A stretch of DNA of 5,371 nt. Source: Candidatus Omnitrophota bacterium. GTDB taxonomy: Bacteria; Ratteibacteria; UBA8468; B48-G9; DTJG01. Position numbers and translations under genes: made by a program. A model generated the notes under the pieces. That model did not search any database. It was given only the letters and a program-made list of their open reading frames with translations, and was not told the origin of the DNA. Positions 1 through 5,371 of this stretch are shown here, in pieces (position 1 is the first letter of the stretch; each line of letters starts with the position of its first letter). The DNA lies in assembly GCA_023818725.1 (NCBI GenBank), contig JAMWBX010000107.1, forward strand, positions 1 through 5,371, given 5' to 3'.

Positions 1-1
1 A

Positions 2-697
2 TCCGTGGATACAGAGAATCCAGTTCTTTATCAACATACAGAAATGATGGAAATAATTCCTTTTTCAAACATGAGAGGGGCCATCACATATAGCTTTGAA
101 TGCGTATCAAAGGATGAATATTCTTTTACTCAGCCTTATGCCATGATCTTTAAAAAAAATGGGCTATATACTTCTTTAATCAGAGATAAGATTTCTTTCA
201 GTTCTGACAGGTGGAGAAAGGTTAAGGGGATCTCTATTTTTTTCCCGTGGCTGGATTTAAAAACAGACAAAATAAAAGTTGTTCGCAATTATATAGTTGA
301 AGATGATATTGCTACATCAACGATAACATTTGATAAACTGGCATCTGATATGAAGATTGAGGTGATTTTCTCTCCAAGAGCAGGAAAATTTGAGTCTGTC
401 TCACCTGAGGCGGCTGAATTTGGTCCTGGTGGTTCAATGGTTTTCTATCCAGTAGGTGAAAAGTTTGAAATTAAGATTAAATTCAAGCCATTTTCTGATC
501 TCTTTGCATACTATCCAAAGGTCAGAATAACACAGGTCAATAAAGAGCAATCTTTTTTGAATGAAAACCTTTCAAAATTTTCTTACGAGATGCAAAAGGC
601 GTCAATGAACATTATTTTTAATTTGCCCATCACAATACATTCAGTGTGGCAGACAAGAGAAACAATTTATGAGATTGATGAAAAGATTGATATTTAG
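2..697 (+). CDS. Unrecognised beta-rich protein, 5' end probably cut by the window edge
   Basis: I do not recognise this protein. The reading frame is open from the first complete codon (2-4) to the TAG at 695-697. A GTG at 5-7 and tandem ATGs at 44-49 (after 'cagaa') could serve as starts, but none has a convincing ribosome binding site visible, so I treat the gene as entering from the left. About 231 residues are visible. They alternate short hydrophobic/aromatic strands and charged turns (for example KGISIFFPWLDL and KFEIKIKFKPF), which suggests beta-sandwich or beta-propeller architecture. There are no transmembrane segments, no signal peptide in the visible part, only one cysteine, and a Gly-rich turn (EFGPGGSM). 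Its last codons overlap the start of the downstream glycoside hydrolase gene, so the two are probably co-transcribed and translationally coupled. A C-terminal accessory domain of a carbohydrate-active enzyme is possible from context, but that is only inference. Confidence 0.72.
   Translation, partial: SVDTENPVLYQHTEMMEIIPFSNMRGAITYSFECVSKDEYSFTQPYAMIFKKNGLYTSLIRDKISFSSDRWRKVKGISIFFPWLDLKTDKIKVVRNYIVEDDIATSTITFDKLASDMKIEVIFSPRAGKFESVSPEAAEFGPGGSMVFYPVGEKFEIKIKFKPFSDLFAYYPKVRITQVNKEQSFLNENLSKFSYEMQKASMNIIFNLPITIHSVWQTRETIYEIDEKIDI
669..697 (+). other. 29-bp gene overlap between genes 1 and 2 in different frames
   Basis: The end of the unrecognised first gene encodes YEIDEKIDI while the same bases in another frame encode the first residues of the hydrolase signal peptide. 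With the alternative ATG at 678 the overlap shrinks to 20 bp. A purine-rich AAGAGA at 655-660 lies eight bases before 669 and could serve as a weak ribosome binding site, while 678 has none that is clear. Translation of the hydrolase probably depends on ribosomes arriving from the first gene. Confidence 0.6.
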
Positions 698-2945
698 CCT
701 GCTTTTTTTTACTGGTTTTCTTTCTCTGGCATCAGGTGAGATGCTTTTTGATTTTGAAAAAAGCACTGAAAACTGGGAGAGCGTTTATCAGACCCAGACT
801 CTCGGACTCTCCAGTAATTTTATTACCAGTGGCGCATATTCGCTTGCATTGTATGTTTCAGGTTCAAAAGAGTCGTGGATAAGGGTTCAAGGGGATTTTA
901 ACTGGATGGATTACGACACGCTGAATATTGATATGTATGCACCATCAAAAACAGTAAATTATGTCTCTTTCATTTGTTATATAAAGGATGGCAACTGGAC
1001 GTGGTTTCAAACAGGCGTTTTTCAGCTAAATCTGAATAAAAAAAACAGGATTTCCGTCGATATTTCTGACCGCAGTCCCCTCTGGCAACCTGCAACAGGG
1101 CTTGCCGCATGGGATGCTTATACGAAAAGAAATATCCGTGAATTTGGAATAAAGTTTTTCTACTACAAACCCTTTTCAGGAACAGTCTACATTGATAGTA
1201 TTCAGGCGATAAAGACCACGTTCCAGCCAGAAGTTTTTCTTTTTAATTTCAGAACAAATTCTGAGACAATTTTGTTATATGAGAAATTCGAAGCATCCTT
1301 TGAAATCCCGGTCATTTTTGATAATCCGTTTGATCCTGAACAGGTTGATATAAATGCGATATTTACCACACCTTCCGGTGGGAAAATTAAAATCCCAGCC
1401 TTTTTCTGGCGGAATTATCTGCGACGTCTCGAAGAAGATGGGGAGCGATTGTATCCTTATGGAAAACACCAGTGGATGGTAAGATTCTCTCCAGAAGAGA
1501 TCGGACAGTACAAATACGATGTCTCAATCACATTCGATGGAAAGACATACAACTTTGACTGTGGGAGTTTTGTTTGCATTCCAGGTAAAAATCCAGGTTT
1601 TATAAGATGGGATGAGAAAGATCCAACGTGTCTTTCTTTTTCAGATGGCAGTTTTTTTTATCCCATTGGACATGTTTTGCGTTCACCTGATGATTTGCGT
1701 ACTCCATATAAATACGAATTTGAGACTGATAAGGGAAAAGGAACTTTTGCGTATGATGAATATTTCAAAAAGATGAAAGAAAATTTTGAAAACTACACCA
1801 GAATGTGGATGGGAGCATGGTGGTTGGGTATTGAATGGAACCCAGCATATGCACAGCATTACGAAGGCATTGGCCGTTACAGTCTCGAGAATTCATGGAA
1901 GCTTGATTATGTTCTTGATATAGCGAGAGAAAACGGAATATACATTGTGCTTACACTTATCAACCACGGACAGTTCAGTATCAGGCCTGATGCTGAATGG
2001 TGGGACAATCCTTATAATGTGATTAATGGGGGTTTTCTTAACTCACCTGACGAGTTTTTTAATAGCAAGGAAGCTGAGAGGTGGTTTGTAAAAAGATTGA
2101 GGTATATTGTTGCAAGATGGGGATATTCGACTCAGATTGCATTCTGGGAGCTATGGAACGAGGTTGATTTGACTGGTTACTATGACTCGAGAAATGTAAG
2201 GCTGTGGCATGAAAGAATTATTCCGATTCTGAAAGAAATGGATCCCTGGAAGCACAACATCACAAGCCATATATGCAGACCATCTGCTGACCCGATGGTC
2301 TGGGCTGCAAAGGGTCTTGAGACTCTTGTAAGTAATGCGTATAGCTCCACGATAGTTGACACCCTGAGAGAGTATTATTTCAAAAGAAAACCTTTTAGAA
2401 AGCCGATGCAGGTTCACGAATTCGGCGTAGGTAGAAACGCTAAATTGCTTGAGAATAATCTTCATGGGGGAATATGGGCATCTTCTCTTTCACCAATGCT
2501 GGGAACAGCCCTTTTCTGGTGGTGGCCTTTTATAGATAAAAAGGACCTTTACTTTCATTACCGGGCAATTGCAAGATTTCTAGAAGGTCTTGACAGGAGG
2601 GGAAAGGACTTCCAGTTTTCTACTGCGCGGATTGTTTCTACTTTAGGGGAGAAATCACAGAAGGCAGGCGTTACTGGAATTCAGAATAAAAATTCTGCAT
2701 ATCTATGGGTTTATGACCCGGCAGTTTTTAATTCAAGAGCACCTTCTGAAAGTGCAGATGTTATAGAAGGAGTAAGGCTCATTATCGATATTTTTGAATC
2801 TGGTACATACAGCATAGAGTTCTGGGATACATACAAGGGTGAAAAGTTTTCCTCATTTGTAAAAGATTTTACGGTGGGTGAGTGCAGTATCGAACTCTGT
2901 CCTTTCACTGGCGATCTTGCAGTTAAAATTGAAAGGAAAAGATGA
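669..2945 (+). CDS. Secreted GH5-like (clan GH-A) glycoside hydrolase with CBM-like, DUF5060-type and C-terminal beta-sandwich domains
   Basis: Predicted exported retaining glycoside hydrolase. Residues 1-23 form a signal peptide (basic MRLMKR, hydrophobic core, A-S-G cleavage site). Residues 24-182 look like a galactose-binding-type beta-sandwich, ending in the typical strand GTVYIDSIQAI. Residues 205-303 resemble DUF5060, the N-terminal Ig-like domain common before GH5-like barrels (NPFDPEQVD, then W269-MVRFSPEEIGQYKY). Residues 310-645 form the TIM barrel: R378, H433, WNE motif N497-E498 as acid/base, H534, Y558, nucleophile E584 in VHEFG, and W617-619 on the last strand. Residues 650-758 form a beta-sandwich with YSIEFWDTYKGE, resembling the PF12904-type C-terminal domain. 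Substrate is not readable; endo-glucanase, mannanase and other GH-A activities remain open. The start at 669 overlaps the upstream gene by 29 bp. An in-frame ATG at 678 (MKRLIF) is an equally good start and also gives a complete signal peptide. Confidence 0.93.
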   Translation: MRLMKRLIFSLLFFTGFLSLASGEMLFDFEKSTENWESVYQTQTLGLSSNFITSGAYSLALYVSGSKESWIRVQGDFNWMDYDTLNIDMYAPSKTVNYVSFICYIKDGNWTWFQTGVFQLNLNKKNRISVDISDRSPLWQPATGLAAWDAYTKRNIREFGIKFFYYKPFSGTVYIDSIQAIKTTFQPEVFLFNFRTNSETILLYEKFEASFEIPVIFDNPFDPEQVDINAIFTTPSGGKIKIPAFFWRNYLRRLEEDGERLYPYGKHQWMVRFSPEEIGQYKYDVSITFDGKTYNFDCGSFVCIPGKNPGFIRWDEKDPTCLSFSDGSFFYPIGHVLRSPDDLRTPYKYEFETDKGKGTFAYDEYFKKMKENFENYTRMWMGAWWLGIEWNPAYAQHYEGIGRYSLENSWKLDYVLDIARENGIYIVLTLINHGQFSIRPDAEWWDNPYNVINGGFLNSPDEFFNSKEAERWFVKRLRYIVARWGYSTQIAFWELWNEVDLTGYYDSRNVRLWHERIIPILKEMDPWKHNITSHICRPSADPMVWAAKGLETLVSNAYSSTIVDTLREYYFKRKPFRKPMQVHEFGVGRNAKLLENNLHGGIWASSLSPMLGTALFWWWPFIDKKDLYFHYRAIARFLEGLDRRGKDFQFSTARIVSTLGEKSQKAGVTGIQNKNSAYLWVYDPAVFNSRAPSESADVIEGVRLIIDIFESGTYSIEFWDTYKGEKFSSFVKDFTVGECSIELCPFTGDLAVKIERKR
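2934..2945 (+). promoter_or_regulatory. Ribosome binding site and ATGA stop-start overlap between genes 2 and 3
   Basis: An AGGA element (2934-2937) lies four bases before the ATG at 2942. The ATG shares its last two bases with the TGA stop (2943-2945) of the glycoside hydrolase gene. This arrangement is typical of translational coupling by terminating and re-initiating ribosomes, and it fixes the start of the downstream gene. The spacer is slightly short, which fits dependence on coupling. Confidence 0.65.
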
Positions 2946-4981
2946 GAAAAAAATTTTCCTGTTTTTTTATTGGTTATTTTATTTGCTGTTCCCTAGCATT
3001 TTCATACAGCCAAATTACAGCAATAGTTGAAGTTCAACAAAAGGATTTAAAGCAATTTCAGTCAATTGCAAAGGCAGAGCTGCCTTTTCCTGCTGGTGGC
3101 AGAGTGTATGTAACTGATATGGCCGGCGCTAAAATGGATTCTATACGGGTCCTGCCTGTAACGCAATCCAACAGGGATATTATTTACTTCAAAACAAACC
3201 ATCATGACCAGTATTATGTCATATGGCTTTCAGATGAAAAAAAATCAGATACCACCGTATTTGAAATCCCAGAAGGACGTGTGATACTTGATGATTATTT
3301 GAATCCATCAGCAAGGACGTCCGGATTCTGGTTCTGGGTGACAAATCCTCGCCTCAGCGGGATTTTTTCTCATACAGGTAGAAGTCAGAAATTTGTTAAT
3401 TACCACTATACCGCACTGCTGCCAACCGAGCAAACAAAAGCGACATCATTCCTCTATCAGTATGTTTTTATTGATAAAAACAATCCAGCTGAAGAGATAA
3501 TGCTTGAGTTACAGACACAGAGGCGAAAATCCTTTTATTTTTCTTGGGGTTCTGATGTAATAAAATGGAAGGGTATCAATAAGATAGCAATGGGCCGGTT
3601 GCCTGAAAAAGGCAAGTGGGCAATTTTAGTTGTCCCTGTTGAAAAGATGGGAAAAGATGTTGAAATCACAGGTATAGGTTTCTACAATGCTGGTGGTAGA
3701 GTCTTCTGGGACTACACAACAATCGGAAATCCCGCTCTTACAACAAAAATCCTTGAATGGAAGAAAAAAGATAGTAATGTGAGCGCTTTTTACCAGAAGG
3801 AAATTTTTGGACCATTTTCATTTTCAGGTGATACATTTTATACAGGGATTTTTGATGGTTCGTGCTCAACAGGGGCTGATACATTTATCTGGAATATTGA
3901 TGGTAAAAAGTACTCTGGTAGAACTATCTTTGAAAAATTCGATGCCAAAACCCCTTCGTATGTTTCTCTTGTTTGTAAGAATTATAAGTTAAAGTCGTCA
4001 GACGTATTTTCAGAAACTATAATTTTCCCGCAAACACTGCCGGAAGATCTGAAACTGTATCTTAGAATTTCGCCCCATAAAAACATTTTACGTTTGCAGG
4101 ATTCTTTTTACCTGCCTGTTCAAATAGGTTCTCTTATGTCAGGCATCGTACCTGTAGAAATTGTGGCAGAAAATAAAAGAGAATTACTTAAGGTGCTTCC
4201 CGGTAAAGAAAACGCTTGCAGTATCGATTTATTTTTTCCATCAACCAGACCAGGGGAACATGAAATCGAATTGAAGATCGGATACCTTACAATTTTAAAG
4301 AAAAAGTTAAAATTCATGCTAATCGAGGACATTAATCTGGAAAATTTAGATGGCCTGCACCTTGTGGGAAGAGACGGTGAAAGGATAGTGGGTCTTGTAC
4401 CTGACTACAAATTTTCTGATGCGCTTAAAAAAGGTAAAATTGACCAATTAACCATCATAGGCGACTTTCCAGCAGGTTTTGAAGATGTAATAAGCGGGTA
4501 CTTACCTGAGATACGCATAGAATTTTTGCGGTATCCAGAGACCAAGCATTATCATGCTCTTTACAATATGTTGTGGCTGAAAAAACAGCTGCACAATCGT
4601 CAGTTTGACACTGTTATTCTTTTTCCATCTTTAAGTTCTTTAGTTCACAGAACACCTGTTGATGAGTATATTTCATCGTTTGATGCTTCGATCTGGTTTT
4701 TAAGCAGCAGGGCAAAAAGAATTATATGTTTAACACCTTTTCCTTCTGTGCCATCTCCTGATATGTTCAGACCTTATGCTGAAGCGGTTATTGAATGCTG
4801 CAAAAAAAGAAACATAGATTACATAGACCTTTATGATCTGTACACTCGGATGCCTGATTGGGTGCAGATGTTTAAAATCGGAAGCAATGTTTACGGGAAT
4901 TTTCCATCGGGTGATGGAATACGTATTCTTGCTGAAAGAATTTACAGGCTGTTCACTACTGACTTTTCTGGTATTCAATAA
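2942..4981 (+). CDS. Secreted multidomain beta-sandwich protein with C-terminal degenerate SGNH/GDSL-like domain
   Basis: No known family fits the full length of 679 residues. Residues 1-21 are a signal peptide (MRKK, hydrophobic core, cleavage near A19-F-S21); C15/C16 do not form a lipobox. Residues 24-112 form a beta-rich N-terminal domain. Residues 118-262 look like a galactose-binding/CBM-type sandwich, with the recognisable GKWAILVVPVEKMG...ITGIGFYNAGGRVFWDY pattern. Residues 290-362 resemble a PKD fold (DTFIWNIDGKKYSG...YVSLVCKNY). Residues 385-457 look like another Ig-like module. Residues 465-673 have the strand/helix order of an SGNH hydrolase: IIGDF (505-509) where GDS is expected, DTVILFPSLSSL (556-567) for the GxND block, RIICLTPFP, DYIDLYDLY, and GNFPSGDGIRILAERI (652-667) where DxxHP...G is expected. 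The catalytic Ser and His are both Phe and the Asn/Gly blocks are absent, so esterase activity is unlikely. A binding or structural role on the polysaccharide is inferred. The start overlaps the upstream stop as ATGA. Confidence 0.9.
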   Translation: MRKKFSCFFIGYFICCSLAFSYSQITAIVEVQQKDLKQFQSIAKAELPFPAGGRVYVTDMAGAKMDSIRVLPVTQSNRDIIYFKTNHHDQYYVIWLSDEKKSDTTVFEIPEGRVILDDYLNPSARTSGFWFWVTNPRLSGIFSHTGRSQKFVNYHYTALLPTEQTKATSFLYQYVFIDKNNPAEEIMLELQTQRRKSFYFSWGSDVIKWKGINKIAMGRLPEKGKWAILVVPVEKMGKDVEITGIGFYNAGGRVFWDYTTIGNPALTTKILEWKKKDSNVSAFYQKEIFGPFSFSGDTFYTGIFDGSCSTGADTFIWNIDGKKYSGRTIFEKFDAKTPSYVSLVCKNYKLKSSDVFSETIIFPQTLPEDLKLYLRISPHKNILRLQDSFYLPVQIGSLMSGIVPVEIVAENKRELLKVLPGKENACSIDLFFPSTRPGEHEIELKIGYLTILKKKLKFMLIEDINLENLDGLHLVGRDGERIVGLVPDYKFSDALKKGKIDQLTIIGDFPAGFEDVISGYLPEIRIEFLRYPETKHYHALYNMLWLKKQLHNRQFDTVILFPSLSSLVHRTPVDEYISSFDASIWFLSSRAKRIICLTPFPSVPSPDMFRPYAEAVIECCKKRNIDYIDLYDLYTRMPDWVQMFKIGSNVYGNFPSGDGIRILAERIYRLFTTDFSGIQ

Positions 4982-4993
4982 ACATGTGAGAAT

Positions 4994-5005
4994 GGAGATC
5001 TCATG
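4994..5005 (+). promoter_or_regulatory. Ribosome binding site of the sialidase-like gene
   Basis: GGAG at 4994-4997 is followed by a five-base spacer and ATG at 5003. A competing ATG at 4992 runs into TGA after four codons, so 5003 is the supported start. The 21-bp gap before this gene holds no terminator stem and no promoter that I can see, which supports read-through from the preceding gene. The eight-base palindrome GAGATCTC (4995-5002) overlaps this site but is too short to call an operator. Confidence 0.6.
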
Positions 5006-5371
5006 AAAGTGCAAAAGGAAATTTTTTGCGACCTGGACGAGAATGGAAGACCGGTATTTCCCGGATTTGTCAGTTATTTCCATGAATTAAAGCCATTTAT
5101 CATTCACAGGTATGGCAGAGTGGAATTTTCTGATGGTTATGACGACTTTTGCGATTCATTTAGCTTCGATAATGGGAAGACATTTTCAGAGCCAGTATTG
5201 AGATTGAAAAGCTACAAAGATGGTGACAAAATTATCAGATATGCTGAAAACAGTTGCTTTTTTGACAGAAAAAGGGGAAAATTATTCACTTTTATATCAA
5301 AGAGGACATATTCGAACAACAGAATAGAAGTTGATGGGCCTTGCTGGGTTGTCTATGATGTTTTTGACGTT
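5003..5371 (+). CDS. Sialidase-like (BNR/Asp-box) beta-propeller protein, 3' end cut by the window edge
   Basis: The first 123 codons are visible and the frame stays open to the right edge. Residues 54-61 read SFDNGKTF, a good Asp-box (S-x-D-x-G-x-T-W, with Phe for Trp), followed by SEPVL as is usual where this motif closes a propeller blade hairpin. The next strands (IIRYAENSCFFDRKRGKLFTFISKR) follow the pattern of the second blade of sialidase-like proteins, where a fact about the enzyme or its record is read after 'R...N'. The early HRYG (35-38) sits near where sialidases carry their first arginine (FRIP), but it is not a FRIP match. Activity as a true sialidase therefore cannot be claimed; six-bladed propellers of this type also include other glycosidases and non-enzymatic proteins. 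There is no signal peptide: the N-terminus MKVQKEIFCDLDENG is polar. The start ATG follows a GGAG ribosome binding site at 4994-4997. It is 21 bp behind the previous gene, so probably in the same operon. Confidence 0.8.
   Translation, partial: MKVQKEIFCDLDENGRPVFPGFVSYFHELKPFIIHRYGRVEFSDGYDDFCDSFSFDNGKTFSEPVLRLKSYKDGDKIIRYAENSCFFDRKRGKLFTFISKRTYSNNRIEVDGPCWVVYDVFDV

Noticed and set aside
680..712. Terminator-like T-run after the stop of gene 1
   Set aside because: No GC-rich stem precedes the T8 tract and it lies inside the signal-peptide codons of the next gene.
2151..2465. Open frames on the minus strand opposite the catalytic barrel
   Set aside because: They run antisense to codons for the conserved WNE and HEFG motifs and are by-products of the coding strand.
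2942..3010. Lipoprotein signal (C15/C16) in the third gene product
   Set aside because: The residues before the cysteines (G-Y-F-I) do not match a lipobox, so an ordinary signal peptide cut near A19-F-S21 fits better.
3826..3893. Short direct repeat around GATACATTT in gene 3
   Set aside because: Only nine bases are shared and the two copies encode similar DTF residues by chance within beta strands; there is no mobile-element or array structure.
3807..3992. Short + strand frame inside gene 3
   Set aside because: It is fully contained in the third gene in another frame, and its product has no recognisable features.
4983..5007. Possible hairpin or operator from CATG/GAGATCTC/CTCATG elements between genes 3 and 4
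   Set aside because: The arms are only about six to eight bases, imperfect, and overlap the ribosome binding site. There is no T-run after it, so neither a terminator nor an operator can be supported.
4730..5083. Open frame on the minus strand spanning the end of gene 3 and the start of gene 4
   Set aside because: It lies antisense to two well-supported genes with recognisable domains, its translation has no domain-like pattern, and no ribosome binding site supports it.

Overview
The window is a gene-dense, AT-rich (about 40% GC by eye) stretch with four protein-coding genes, all on the + strand and packed head to tail. Both edges cut through genes. The spacing is 29 bp overlap, 4 bp ATGA overlap and 21 bp gap, with no terminator-like or promoter-like element between genes, so the segment reads as the interior of one operon. 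The tandem of a secreted glycoside hydrolase, a secreted multidomain protein and a sialidase-like protein points to a carbohydrate-processing cluster of a bacterium. Low GC, AGA-rich arginine use and the particular beta-sandwich/DUF5060/GH-A style suggest an uncultivated polysaccharide-degrading lineage (PVC-superphylum or Omnitrophota-like would fit), but the sequence alone does not fix the taxon.

Layout. (1) 2-697: the C-terminal part, or nearly all, of a beta-rich protein I do not recognise; its frame is open through the left edge. (2) 669-2945: a secreted 758-residue clan GH-A (GH5-like) glycoside hydrolase with signal peptide, galactose-binding-like beta-sandwich, DUF5060-type domain, TIM barrel with acid/base E498 and nucleophile E584, and a C-terminal beta-sandwich. 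(3) 2942-4981: a secreted 679-residue protein made of several beta-sandwich/PKD-like modules ending in a domain that looks like an SGNH (GDSL) hydrolase but has lost the catalytic Ser, Gly, Asn and Asp/His positions. (4) 5003-right edge: the first 123 codons of a sialidase-like (BNR/Asp-box) beta-propeller protein without a signal peptide.

Working model (inference): genes 2 and 3 act outside the cytoplasm, gene 2 cutting a polysaccharide and gene 3 binding or scaffolding on it, while gene 4, lacking an export signal, would act in the cytoplasm on imported fragments or use another export route. The substrate cannot be read from this window. The most unusual item is the apparently catalytically dead SGNH domain at the end of gene 3.
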